Positions 32,690 to 44,660 of a stretch of DNA of 64,000 nt are shown here, piece by piece; positions within the stretch are counted from its first letter, which is position 1, and every line of letters starts with the position of its first letter. Origin of the DNA: Mytilus galloprovincialis. Taxonomy: Eukaryota > Mollusca > Bivalvia > Mytilida > Mytilidae. Position numbers and translations under genes: made by a program. The stretch spans positions 49,373,078-49,437,077 of the forward strand of contig NC_134841.1 in assembly GCF_965363235.1 (NCBI RefSeq). Reading direction: 5' to 3'. Below the pieces are notes generated by a model. It was not told the DNA's origin. It saw nothing but the letters and a program-made list of their open reading frames with translations, and ran no database searches.

Positions 32690-33783
32690 TTTTGTGACAA
32701 AAATGTCGGTTATTGATTTGGAGATGTACGGCGGGTGGGTGGTCAGGCAGGCGGCAATCAAATGTTGTCCGTGCATTAACTCATGAACCATTCAACCAAA
32801 GCTTTTAAAATGTTAATATGTTGTTACTGACAACTAAATGAAGGTCAAGTTCAATAATTGCGATTTTGACTTTTACCGTTCAGGAGTTATGGTTCTTGAA
32901 AGATTGAAAAATGGAGTTTCCAGTCGTGTCCGTGCATTTACGCATGAACTGTTCTACCTAAGCTTCCCAAATTTTAATATGTTGTTACTGATGACAAAAT
33001 GGAGGTCAAGTTCAATAATGGCGATTTTGACTTTTACCGTTCAGGCGTTATGGTTCTTGAAAGATTGAAAAATGGAGTTTCCAGTCGTGTCCGTGCATTT
33101 ACGCATGAACTGTTCTACCTAAGCTTCCCAAGTTTTAATATGTTGTTACTGATGACAAAATGGAGGTCAAGTACAATAATGACGATTTTGACTTTTACCG
33201 TTCAGGAGTTATGGTTCTTGAAAGATTGAAAAATGGTGTTTCCAGTCGTGTTCGTGCATTTACGCATGAACTGTTTTACCAAAGCTTCCCAAATTTTAAC
33301 ATGTTGTTACTGATGACAAAATAGAGGTCAAGTTCAATAATGACGATTTTGACTTTTACCGTTCAGGAGTTATGGTTCTTGAAAGATTGAAAAATGGTGT
33401 TTCCAGTCGTGTCCGTTCAATTTCTCATGAACCATTCAACCAAAGCTTTTGAAATTTTTATATGTTGTTACTGATGGCAAATTAGAGGTCAAGTTCAATA
33501 ATGTCGATTTCGACTTTTACCGTTCAGGAGTTATGGTTCTTGAAAGATTGTGAAATGGCGTTTCCATTCACGTTGTTGCATTTACTCATGAACCATTCAA
33601 TCTAATATTATAAGCTTTTCAAATTTTAAGATGTTGATACTGATGACAAAATGGAGGTCAAATTTGATATTGACGATTTTCACTTTCACCATTCATCAGT
33701 AATGGTTCTTGTGATATTGCCAGGACACAAATAAATATTAATAAATCCGGTTTGCTGTCGTTGTGACAGCCTCTTGTTTTATT
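32690..33783 (+). mobile_element. ACCGGATTT...AATCCGGTTT element with ~161-bp tandem core
   Basis: Begins aaccggatttttgtgacaaa and ends aaatccggtttgctgtcgtt, so accggattt/aaatccggt form inverted ends. Five-plus tandem units of about 161 bp carry aggtcaagttcaataatg(g/a), cgattttgacttttaccgtt and ggttcttgaaagattg. The frames 32838-33068 and 32999-33229 are repeat-generated. Confidence 0.65.
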
Positions 33784-33786
33784 TTT

Positions 33787-34165
33787 ATACACCTGTTTAA
33801 GGGACGTATTATGGTATACATTGTCCAACAATAACTCCAAAATGCTTTAACCAATTTGCATTAAAACTTTGATGAAATATTTTTAAAATCTATTGACGAA
33901 AGCTCCCTTTCAATTTTTATAAATTTTTAATTTTTTGTTATAAGTCATGAGATTTTATTCATAAAAAATTGGGGATTTCCTGTTTTCCAGACAATAACAC
34001 AGTAACAAGTGCTTTGAACAGTTTTCATGAAACTTTGGTGACTGGTTTCTAACTATTAAATTAAACCTCCTTTAATTCTTTTTATTTATAAATTTATAAC
34101 ATTGAGGATTTATGGAACTTTATATTCTTTAAAAAGCGTCCAGCATATCATGCACTAGTGGCAGT
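33787..34165 (+). repeat. GGGCGTATTATGG-type repeat, degraded
   Basis: acctgtttaagggacgtatt atggtataca, then cttaccaatt...gatgaaat-type sub-units, with closing catatcatgcactag. Directly abuts the preceding element. Confidence 0.5.
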
Positions 34166-34448
34166 CAGCTCTTAATTATCTAATCATTGACAATTTGGAA
34201 ACCTTTTTTCTCTAATTTTTGTGCTATTTTCACATTTCCTGACCGGTGTAAGAAAAATATTTCTCCTCACTAGTGGAAAATTTGTTCTTGGCATAAATTT
34301 AATTATAACATCTAAATGTTTTGTTTTCTTCTGAATTTTCCTATTGTGACGTCCTGAAAAAAGGCGACAATGCCTGGTGACATCGCATATAAAGAACACA
34401 AGTTTCTGAAAATCTTTGAAAAAGAAGGATAAAAACCATTAGAGAAAC

Positions 34449-34608
34449 AGATTCCGACACTATAACTTGTGTATTACGATATTTCTCCACTCTCGACAGT
34501 TAAATTTTAGTTATTTAAAGAGCTCGGCAATCCTCGCACTTTAAATAATAAAATTTGCTGTCTCGAGTGGAGAAATATCGTAATACACTTGTTGCAGTGT
34601 AGGAATCT
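34449..34608. mobile_element. 160-bp palindromic MITE
   Basis: agattccgacactataactt gtgtattacgatatttctcc is mirrored by ggagaaatatcgtaatacac ttgttgcagtgtaggaatct. Arms are ~60 bp with few mismatches. Confidence 0.65.
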
Positions 34609-34757
34609 ATATCTCTAATTAAGACTAACTGAACGAAAGAAAGGTTTCTGATTGTCAATTTGGATATCTTCCTATTACTTTGATTTAAGTATATTTTAAT
34701 TTCAATTTACTAACTGTTGTCTCATAAATATAAGAATTCTTTTATTTTGTATTACAG

Positions 34758-34838
34758 ACCCCTGGATGAGCCCAGATGAAAGTTCAGTCCTACACCTGAA
34801 GGAAGACGGTTTCATTTTAGTTGCCAGATAATGATGAT
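34758..34838 (+). CDS. Unrecognised exon with stop codon, copy A
   Basis: Acceptor tttgtattacag; strong donor GTAAGT at 34839. One frame only is open, encoding PWMSPDESSVLHLKEDGFIL then VAR and TAA (34829-34831), nine bases before the exon end of this 81-nt segment. A diverged copy at 44099-44175 keeps the same frame, stop, acceptor and donor with a few substitutions, several of them conservative, which argues that it is, or recently was, coding. The stop lies so close to the donor that nonsense-mediated decay would not be expected. The upstream partner exon is not identified and I do not recognise the family. Confidence 0.4.
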
Positions 34839-35049
34839 GTAAGTATTTGCTCATTACAATTGTATTTGAAACTTTGTTAAAATTTGTTAGATAATAAAAA
34901 ATATTTTTCAAATTAGTTGGAGAAACAGCTTGAAAAATCATTACAAATTAGTCCAAAATCTCATTATACAGTAAAGTTACATACATGTAAAGTCTAATAT
35001 GTGGACTTATAACTTGAAATCTTATAGTTCAATGAATATTAAGATAATT

Positions 35050-35082
35050 TCTACTCATTATACCCCAGCTTTGAAAAAGTGT

Positions 35083-35113
<31 letters not shown>

Positions 35114-35530
35114 GGTATAGGTAATACCTAATACTGTTTTACCTCTGTCTGTCCATCCATTAGTTCGTCCCATAAATAATTTTCGTCACATTTTTCTCAG
35201 GAACTATACAATACAAGGATTTCTTAAAAAAATTTCAGGGTTTATATATATCAGCTATATAGTGTGATGCGTTTTCAGATTCATCACTCAACAACTTCCT
35301 GTTTACTGAACAATTGTATCATTTTACACCTGATAGCCAAGTTGAAAATTTTCATCACTTTTTTCTTAGGAACTACAATACAAGAATTTCTGAAATTATG
35401 GTTTCAGGGTTTATACAAGTCAGCTGTACTGTGTGATACGTTTTCAGATTCATCACTCAACAGCTTCCTGTTTAACAAACACTTGCATATTTTTACGGCG
35501 GGGGTATCATCAGTGACCAGTAGCTCATAG
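35050..35530 (+). repeat. Low-complexity start and ~165-bp direct duplication
   Basis: (GT)n and a G-run at 35079-35115, then two copies of cagggtttata...tcagct, cgttttcagattcatcactc and aacttcctgttta (near 35236 and 35404). It interrupts the 34.7/44.1-kb segmental duplication, so it is a later insertion. Confidence 0.55.
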
Positions 35531-36084
35531 TTTCACTTGTTCTGTCATCTGTAATTATAATGTACTATGTATAATTGATGCTCCTGTAGCACAGTTACTG
35601 TGCTGAATTTGTTAAATAAAGAATAATATTAATGTATTGTAATTGTAAATAAACAACTTGTCCTAGAATTTAGGATTTGACATAAACCAATGCTTTCACA
35701 TTAATTTCTAGATTAATTTCAACATCAAATAGTCTCTTAACAATGACAATTTAGAAACCTTTTCTCTTAGTGCTACTAAAATTATCTGAATGCAAGAAAT
35801 TTTCTGATTGTCAATATTTTTTGAAAGTAATTTGAAAAATATGACTTGATTAAGATTGTTTGAAATTCAGTTGATACTTGAATCATTTTTGTTCAAAATG
35901 TATACATCAGACTGTTTTGGTTAGCCACCAACTTCTGATAATTTGACATGCACATTAATTTTAAATACTGATTATATCATCTGATTGAAATATATATTTA
36001 AAATGAAAATAGTAAATGATATAAAGTAAACAAAAAAGCAATTGACCAATGATGTAGCTGCCATTTAAACCACTTCTTTTTGTT

Positions 36085-37235
36085 GAGCCTACAACTTTTG
36101 TCGAAAAAGCCAGACATAGCAATCCTACATTCCGTCGTTGATGGCATCATCCACAAACATTCACTCTGTGGTTAAAGTTTTTGTCGAGCATGACATAGGG
36201 ATAATCCGGATCTGGTGGCAGGGAACATTAGCTATAACTTCTTAAAAGCTTTATATTTTAGAAGGGGGAAGACCTGGATGTTTCATACTTTGTAAATGGA
36301 TGCCTCATGTTATGAATTTTTTATCAGTCACATGTCCAATGTCCTTGACCTCATTATCATGGTTCGGTGACTACTTTTTTGTAAATTCATACTTATAAGT
36401 AATGAGATACCAGTAACTATATTTGGTATGTGCGTACCTTGCAAGGTCCTCATGCCTGTCAGACAGTTATCACTTGACCTTGACCTCATTTCATGGAACA
36501 GTGAGCAAGGTTTAGTTTTGCCGGTCAAGTCCATATCACAGATACTATACGCAATTATAGGTCTAGTATATTCAGTGTACGGAAGGACAGTAAGGTGTAC
36601 ATGTCAAACTGGCAGGTGTCATCTGATGTTCTGACCTTGACCTCATTTTCATGGTTCAGTGGTTATAGTTAAGTTTTTGTGTTTTAGTCTGTTTTTCTTA
36701 TACTGTATGCAATAGGTCTACTGTATTTGGTGTATGGAATAATTGTAAGGTGTACATGTCTAGCTGGCAGGTGTCATATGACCTTGACTTCATTTGTGTT
36801 CAGTGGTCAATGTTAAGTTTTTGAGTTTTGGTCTTTTTTTCTAATAATATATGCAATAGGTCAACTATATTTGGTGTATGGAAATATTTTATGATCAATA
36901 TGTCAGTCTTGTAGGTTTTATTTGACCTTGACCTCGTGTTCACAGTTCATTGCTCATTGTTTAGTTTTTGTGTTTTAGTCTGTTTTTCTTTAACTATAAG
37001 TAATAGGTCAATTAAATTTATATTATGGAAGAAGATTTAGCTGTACATGCCTGTCTGTCATGTTTCATCTGACCTTGACCTTATTTTTATGGTTCATTGG
37101 TCAATGTCTAGTTTTCTTGGTTAAAGTTAAGTTTATGTGATAGTTGTAATAAAGCTTAATATTAAGGACTGTCAACATAATATTATTAAATGATTAGTAA
37201 AGAAGGCGAGACATTTCAGGGTGTGCACTCTTGTT
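36085..37235 (+). repeat. TGACCTTGACCTCA-type repeat
   Basis: Full copy: gagcctacaacttttgtcga start, six or more ~150-bp units with tgaccttgacctcatttt-like boxes (36345, 36477, 36632, 36780, 36925, 37072), and end gtaataaagcttaatattaa. Confidence 0.65.
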
Positions 37236-37239
37236 GAAA

Positions 37240-39055
37240 TTTTAACAACTTTCTTAAACTACCCTGGATTTTTACCAAACTTGGACAGAAGCTTGTTTAT
37301 GATCATAAGATAGTATCCAGATGTAAATTTTGTTTTTCCGCATTTTACTTATAAATGGACTTTATCTAACATTACATACAGTCTGCAGATAAAGTTTTTT
37401 TTTTAAAACTTATTATTCATTAGATTTATAAAATATCCTGGATTTTTACCAAACTTAGACAGAAGCTTCAATACAATCAAAAGATAGTATTGAGAAAATA
37501 TAAAAAAAAAATTCCCTGATTTGTGTTTAGCCTTCGATTTACAGAAAATATTAGGTTAGACACAGGGTTCCACTTACAAATTTTTTATATATTTTGAAAG
37601 AGAAAAAAGCTGAAGAAGCTAATTTTTTACAAGTTTTATATTTTGTTTGATATTTTTGAACTTGTTTTGTTTTTGTTTCAGATTCCAGCACCAGGTAATT
37701 ATTAATACTGTTTATCTATTTCCTTTTATATGGTTTCAAGTGTATGGTTGTTTTCTTCCTTTATCTTCAGAAAATATTTCCTTAACTGTTGTGTTGTTTC
37801 GCAGATGTCACTTAGATATTTGGAGTATGATATTGTACAGTTTGTACACTTTTGTAACTACTATTGCGTAACCAAATACTTTTCCATGTAACAGTTATCT
37901 CCCCGAACACTGTTTCTCTTGTTAATTCGAAAACATTGCAACTGTATAAGAAACCGACAAACTTATTTTTCATATTTGCTCATTACATCCTCAGGATTTT
38001 TCGTTTAATTTTGACCAAAGCCGTATAAAGATTCTATATGAGAGTTATTTCCCCTTTTGCATTTGATATAAGTGAAATGTATTTGTAATTGGAAAACCAT
38101 AAGTGATAGAGGCCTAGGGTCATTTGATTTTAGATCCTAAGTGGTCCATAAAAATGAATATGAAGTCAAGGTCATGTTCAAAATTTTGATTTTGGCTTGT
38201 TATCAATAACTTTCAGAAATCTTAGTAATAAGATATCAACAAAACATTTTTAAGAATTATTAGTTGCGACTTGTCCTAATACATAAACTTGAGTTGATAG
38301 GGTACTGTCATTTAATGAGAGTTTTCTCCCCTATAATATCTAAAATTACAGGTCTGGTTATATAACTCATTTATCATATATAATTAAAACATAGGGTCTT
38401 TTGATTTGAGGCCCTTGTTTCGGACATTCTTACGTTCTATAATTTAACCTTTGCTTTTTATAACTCATGTGTATACATAATAAAGTCATGGGACTTTTTG
38501 CATTAGCTTGTAATCCATTTATCCTTGAAAAAAACAACTGTAAGTGACCTTTTCTAAACTGGAAGTATAACTATTTTTTTCATTTAATGTAAAGTACATA
38601 GAACCATATATTTTTGAAATCAGTGTCAAGTAAACTATCAAACAATACCGGAAGTGACATTTTTCAAATTAAAAATAATCTCCCTTCTTTTATATTTTTT
38701 TTGTATAGAAACCATATATTTTTGGAATCGGGGTACAATAAACTGGAATCGACATTCATAATCAAATTTTAATATTTTAAAATTATCCTTATTTGTGGAA
38801 AGACCTTCAATTGTTCTCTCAATAATTGGTTTTTAATTTTCTTTATATTTTCTATAGCCTACAGAAAATATATAGTATAGGTAACTTCAAAGATTTGAAA
38901 GTGATGTATGTTTATCTATTTCATTTTATATGTTTTGATGTTTATCTGTTTCATTTTATATGTTTTCATATTTATGGTGTTTTTTTCTTTCCATTTGCTA
39001 TAGGTTACTTCAAATAATTGAAAGTGAAGTATGGTAATCTATTTCATTTTATGTT
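37240..39055. other. No gene recognised; T-rich with small internal duplications
   Basis: Includes a possible 13-nt micro-exon (37682-37694, attccagcaccag between TTTGTTTCAG and GTAATT) and a local duplication of taggt(a/t)acttcaaa...tatctatttcattttat (38877-38935 and 39001-39050). Nothing coding is certain. Confidence 0.3.
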
Positions 39056-39059
39056 TTAG

Positions 39060-39084
39060 ATTTCGTCCAGGATCAGACAGTGAG
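39060..39084 (+). other. 25-nt exon-like segment at the head of the 81-bp array
   Basis: atttcgtccaggatcagaca gtgag lies between ttttatgttttag and GTAAGT. Its cgtc-aggatc-ag-gag pattern aligns with the repeated segment of the downstream array (cgtcaaaggatccaagg), so it looks like the progenitor unit. Confidence 0.35.
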
Positions 39085-42000
39085 GTAAGTTTTGATAGGA
39101 TTGTGTGCATGTTTGTATGTCTTTTTGTCCAAGTTTCCTCTAGGTGCCGTCAAAGGATCCAAGGGAAAGGTATGTTAAGATAAGATTGTGTTTTTGTATG
39201 TATTTTTGTCCAAGTTTCCTCTAGGTGCCGTCAAAGGATCCAACGGAAAGGTATGTTAAGATAAGATTGTGTTTTTGTATGCCTTTTTCTCCAAATTTCC
39301 TCTAGGTGGCGTCAAAGGATCCAAGGGAAAGGTACGTTAAGATAAGATTGTGTTTTTGTATGTATTTTTGTCCAAGTTTCTTCTAGGTGCCGTCAAAGGA
39401 TCCAACGGAAAGGTATGTTAAGATAAGATTGTGTTTTTGTATGTATTTTTGTCCAAATTTCTTCAAGGATCCAAGGGAAAGGTATGTTAAGATAAGATTG
39501 TGTTTTTGTATGCCTTTTTCTCCAAATTCCTCTAGGTGGCGTCAAAGGATCCAACGGAAAGGTATGTTAAGATAAGATTGTGTTTTTGTATGTATTTTTG
39601 TCCAAGTTTCCTCTAGGTGCTGTCAAAGGATCCAATGGAAAGGTATGTTAAGATAAGATTGTGTTTTTGTATGTATTTTTGTCCAAGTTTCCTCTAGGTG
39701 CCGTCAAAGGATCCAAGGGAAAGGTATGTTAAGATAAGATTGTGTGTTTGTATGTATTTTTGTCCAAGTTTCCTCTAGGTGCCGTCAAAGGATCCAACGG
39801 AAAGGTATGTTAAGATAAGATTGTGTTTTTGTATGTATTTTTGTCCAAGTTTCCTCTAGGTGCCGTCAAAGGATCCAAGGGAAAGGTATGTTAAGATAAG
39901 ATTGTTTTTGTATGTATTTTTCTCCAAGTTTCCTCTAGGTGCCGTCAAAGGATCCAACGGAAAGGTATGTTAAGATAAGATTGTGTGTTTGTATGCATTT
40001 TTGTCCAAGTTTCCTCTAGGTGGCGTCAAAGGATCCAAGGGAAAGGTATGTTAAGATAAGTTTGTGTGTTTGTATGTATTTTTGTCCAAGTTTCCTCTAG
40101 GTGGCGTCAAAGGATCCAAGGGAAAGGTATGTTAAGATAAGATTCTGTGTTTGTATGTATTTTTGTCCAAGTTTCCTCTAGGTGCCGTCAAAGGATCCAA
40201 GGGAAAGGTATGTTAAGATAAGATTGTGTGTTTGTATGCATTTTTGTCCAAGTTTCCTCTAGGTGGCATCAAAGGATCCAAGGGAAAGGTATGTTAAGAT
40301 AAGATTGTGTGTTTGTATGTATTTTTGTCCAAGTTTCCTCTAGGTGGCGTCAAAGGATCCAAGGGAAAGGTATGTTAAGATAAGATTGTGTTTTTGTATG
40401 TATTTTTGTCCAAGTTTCCTCTAGGTGCCGTCAAAGGATCCAACGGAAAGGTATGTTAAGATAAGATTGTGTGTTTGTATGCATTTTTGTCCAAGTTTCC
40501 TCTAGGTGCCGTCAAAGGATCCAAGGGAAAGGTATGTTAAGATAAGATTGTGTGTTTGTATGTATTTTTGTCCAAGTTTCCTCTAGGTGCCGTCAAAGGA
40601 TCCAACGGAAAGGTATGTTAAGATAAGATTGTGTGTTTGTATGCATTTTTGTCCAAGTTTCCTCTAGGTGCCGTCAAAGGATCCAAGGGAAAGGTATGTT
40701 AAGATAAGATTGTGTGTTTGTATGTATTTTTGTCCAAGTTTCTTCTAGGTGCCGTCAAAGGATCGAACGGAAAGGTATGTTAAGATAACATTGTGTGTTT
40801 GTATGCCTTTTTGTCCAAGTTTCCTCTAGGTGGTGTCAAAGGATCCAAGGGAAAGGTATGTTAAGATAAGATTGTGTGTTTGTATGTATTTTTGTCCAAG
40901 TTTCCTCTAGGTGCCGTCAAAGGATCCAAGGGAAAGGTATGTTAAGATAAGATTGTGTTTTTGTATGTATTTTTCTCCAAGTTTCCTCTAGGTGCCGTCA
41001 AAGGATCCAACGGAAAGGTATGTTAAGATAAGATTGTGTGTTTGTATGCATTTTTGTCCAAGTTTCCTCTAGGTGGCGTCAAAGGATCCAAGGGAAAGGT
41101 ATGTTAAGATAAGATTGTGTGTTTGTATGTATTTTTGTCCAAGTTTCCTCTAGGTGCCGTCAAAGGATCCAAGGGAAAGGTATGTTAAGATAAGATTGTG
41201 TTTTTGTATGTATTTTTCTCCAAGTTTCCTCTAGGTGCCGTCAAAGGATCCAACGGAAAGGTATGTTAAGATAAGATTGTGTGTTTGTATGCATTTTTGT
41301 CCAAGTTTCCTCTAGGTGGCGTCAAAGGATCCAAGGGAAAGGTATGTTAAGATAAGTTTGTGTGTTTGTATGTATTTTTGTCCAAGTTTCCTCTAGGTGG
41401 CGTCAAAGGATCCAAGGGAAAGGTATGTTAAGATAAGATTGTGTGTTTGTATGTATTTTTGTTCAAGTTTCCTCTAGGTGCCGTCAAAGGATCGTCAAAG
41501 GAGCCAAGGGAAAGGTATGTTAAGATAAGATTGTGTTTTTGTATGTATTTTTCTCCAAGTTTCCTCTAGGTGCCGTCAAAGGATCCAACGGAAAGGTATG
41601 TTAAGATAAGATTGTGTGTTTGTATGCATTTTTGTCCAAGTTTCCTCTAGGTGCCGTCAAAGGATCCAAGGGAAAGGTATGTTAAGATAAGATTGTGTGT
41701 TTGTATGTATTTTTGTCCAAGTTTCCTCTAGGTGCCGTCAAAGGATCCAAGGGAAAGGTATGTTAAGATAAGATTGTGTGTTTGTATGCATTTTTGTCCA
41801 AGTTTCCTCTAGGTGCCGTCAAAGGATCCAAGGGAAAGGTATGTTAAGTTAAGATTGTGTTTTTGTATGTATTTTTGTCCAAGTTTCCTCTAGGTGCCGT
41901 CAAAGGATCCAACGGAAAGGTATGTTAAGATAAGATTGTGTTTTTGTATGTATTTTTGTCCAAGTTTCCTCTAGGTGCCGTCAAAGGATCCAACGGAAAG

Positions 42001-43947
42001 GTATGTTAAGATAAGATTGTGTGTTTGTATGCATTTTTGTCCAAGTTTCCTCTAGGTGCCGTCAAAGGATCCAAGGGAAATTAAGGTATGTTAAGATAAG
42101 ATTGTGTTTTTGTATGTATTTTTGTCCAAGTTTCCTCTAGGTGCCGTCAAAGGATCCAACGGAAAGGTATGTTAAGATAAGATTGTGTTTTTGTATGTAT
42201 TTTTCTCTAAATTTCCTCTAGGTGGCGTCAAAGGATCCAAGGGAAAGGTATGTTAAGATAAGATTGTGTTTTTGTATGTATTTTTGTCCAAGTTTCTTCT
42301 AGGTGGCGTCAAAGGATCCAACGGAAAGGTATGTTAAGATAAGATTGTGTTTTTGTATGTATTTTTGTCCAAGTTTCCTCTAGGTGCCGTCAAAGGATCG
42401 TCAAAGGATCCAAGGGAAAGGTATGTTAAGATAAGATTGTGTTTTTGTATGCCTTTTTCTCCAAATTTCCTCTAGGTGGCGTCAAAGGATCCAAGGGAAA
42501 GGTATGTTAAGATAAGATTGTGTTTTTGTATGTATTTTTGTCCAAGTTTCCTCTAGGTGCCATCAAAGGATCCAACGGAAAGGTATGTTAAGATAAGATT
42601 GTGTGTTTGTATGCATTTTTGTCCAAGTTTCCTCTAGGTGCCGTCAAAGGATCCAAGGGAAAGGTATGTTAAGATAAGATTGTGTTTTTGTATGTATTTT
42701 TGTCCAAGTTTCCTCTAGGTGCCGTCAAAGGATCCAACGGAAAGGTATGTTAAGATAAGATTGTGTTTTTGTATGCCTTTTTCTCCAAATTTCCTCTAGG
42801 TGGCGTCAAAGGATCCAAGGGAAAGGTATGTTAAGATAAGATTGTGTTTTTGTATGTATTTTTGTCCAAGTTTCTTCTAGGTGCCGTCAAAGGATCCAAC
42901 GGAAAGGTATGTTAAGATAAGATTGTGTTTTGTATGTATTTTTGTCCAAGTTTCCTCTAGGTGCCGTCAAAGGATCGTCAAAGGATCCAAGGGAAAGGTA
43001 TGTTAAGATAAGATTGTGTTTTTGTATGCCTTTTTCTCCAAATTTCCTCTAGGTGGCGTCAAAGGATCCAAGGGAAAGGTATGTTAACATAAGATTGTGT
43101 TTTTGTATGTATTTTTGTCCAAGTTTCCTCTAGGTGCTGTCAAAGGATCCAACGGAAAGGTATGTTAAGATAAGATTGTGTTTTTGTATGTATTTTTGTC
43201 CAAGTTTCCTCTAGGTGCCGTCAAAGGATCCAAGGGAAAGGTATGTTAAGATAAGATTGTGTTTTTGTATGTTTTTTTCTCCAAATTTCCTCTAGGTGCC
43301 GTCAAAGGATCCAACGGAAAGGTATGTTAAGATAAGATTGTGTTTTTGTATGTATTTTTGTCCAAGTTTCCTCTAGGTGCCGTCAAAGGATCCAAGGGAA
43401 AGGTATGTTAAGATAAGATTGTGTTTTTGTATGTATTTTTGTCCAAGTTTCCTCTAGGTGCCGTCAAAGGATCCAAGGGAAAGGTATGTTAAGATAAGAT
43501 TGTGTTTTTGTATGTATTTTTGTCCAAGTTTCTTCTAGGTGCCGTCAAAGGATCCAAGGGAAAGGTATGTTAAGATAAGATTGTGTGTTTGTATGTATTT
43601 TTGTCCAAGTTTCCTCTAGGTGCCGTCAAAGGATCCAACGGAAAGGTATGTTAAGATAAGATTGTGTGTTGTTTGTATGCCTTTTTCTCCAAATTTCCTC
43701 TAGGTGACGTCAAAGGATCCAAGGGAAAGGTATGTTAAGATAAGATTGTGTGTTTGTATGTATTTTTGTCCAAGTTTCCTCTAGGTGCCGTCAAAATATC
43801 CAAGGGAAAGGTATGTTAAGATAAGATTGTATGTTTGTATGTATTTTTGTCCAAGTTTCCTCTAGGTGTTGTCAAAGGATCCAAGGGAAAGGTATGTTAA
43901 GATAAGATTGTGTGCATGTTTGTATGCCTTTTGCCCTGGTTTCTTCT
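39085..43947 (+). repeat. 81-bp minisatellite, about 58-60 units, each with splice-like signals
   Basis: Unit: gtatgttaagataagattgt, then gtttttgtatgtatttttgt, ccaagtttcctctag, gtgccgtcaaaggatccaag and ggaaag. Each unit thus has a 55-base intron-like part (GTATGT...TTTCCTCTAG) and a 26-base exon-like part ending AAAG. Variants differ at ccaaGgga/ccaaCgga, gtgCcg/gtgGcg and tgtatttttgtcc/gcctttttctcc. Three units carry a 12-base gatcgtcaaag-type insertion (near 41485, 42400, 42976). First and last units are diverged (both keep gtgcatgtttgtatg), the interior is homogenised, as expected of unequal exchange. Unspliced, the phase containing PSKDP meets TAG once per unit. Confidence 0.9.
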
Positions 43948-44042
43948 AGGTGGCGTCCAGGATGGTGTTTTTTTCTTTCTTTTTTCTATAGGTGTATGGT
44001 GTTTTTTCCCGGTTGTCCACAAGGTTAAGTATATATTTTTTT

Positions 44043-44660
44043 TCAATTTACTAACTGTTGTCTCATAAATATTAAGATGATTTAAGTTTGTATTACAGAT
44101 GGATGAGCACAGATGAAAGTTCACTCCTACACCTGGAGAAAGATGGTTTCATTTTAGTTACCAGATAATGATGATGTAAGTATTTGGTCATAACAATTGT
44201 ATTTAAACTATTTAAAAAAAAAATTTAGGTAATAAATTTTATTACAAAATTGTTGTTTCAAATTTATTCTCTGATGAAATATAATTCTAAAAGAATTAGT
44301 ATTGTATTTGTAAATAGACTGATCCCCCCCAATTTAGGATTTGAAATAAAACAGGCATCACATTAATTTCTAATTTAATTATTACAACAAATAGACTTAA
44401 TATTGACAATTTAGATATTTATTTACATATTTATTTACATTTTAATTGGGAAAATATGACTTTGTATAGATTGTTTGTTCAAAATGTATTCATCAGATTG
44501 TTTTGGTTAGCCACCACATTCTGATAATTATCTGTATGCATTAATTTCAGAATTAATGATGTGATCATAATAAACAGTCTTCATAATACTGATTAAAAGA
44601 TAAAATGAAAATGGTTAATGAATTACAGGCAAAAAGAGCAAAGACACAGAAAATTGCGCA
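44043..44660 (+). repeat. Right member of the segmental duplication (partner 34690-36050)
   Basis: Same ordered landmarks as the left copy without the inserted 35-kb repeat. The copies differ by many substitutions and small indels, so the duplication is not recent. Confidence 0.6.
44099..44175 (+). CDS. Unrecognised exon with stop codon, copy B
   Basis: Acceptor tttgtattacag; donor GTAAGT at 44176. One base completes a codon, then WMSTDESSLLHLEKDGFILV, TR and TAA (44166-44168). Compared with copy A, P/T, V/L, KE/EK and A/T differ while the frame and stop are kept. The upstream phase needed differs from copy A by one base (4-bp length difference at the 5' edge), so both cannot be read in this frame from the same donor unless another exon intervenes. 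Function unknown. Confidence 0.4.

Larger units (their letters stand above)
34690..36050 (+). repeat. Left member of a segmental duplication (partner 44043-44660)
   Basis: Shared in order: aatttactaactgttgtctc, the exon, tgatgatgtaagtatttg, aatttaggatttga, tcacattaatttcta, gactgttttggttagccacc/ttctgataat, and cattgacc-type end with caattgac. The left copy is longer because of the insertion at 35050-35530. Confidence 0.6.

Noticed and set aside
32838..33229. Two near-identical 76-codon + strand frames
   Set aside because: They arise from the 161-bp tandem units of a dispersed element; the units also occur out of frame.
39085..43947. Regular repeats resembling a CRISPR array
   Set aside because: The whole 81-bp unit repeats, with no unique spacers, and the context is animal nuclear DNA with introns.
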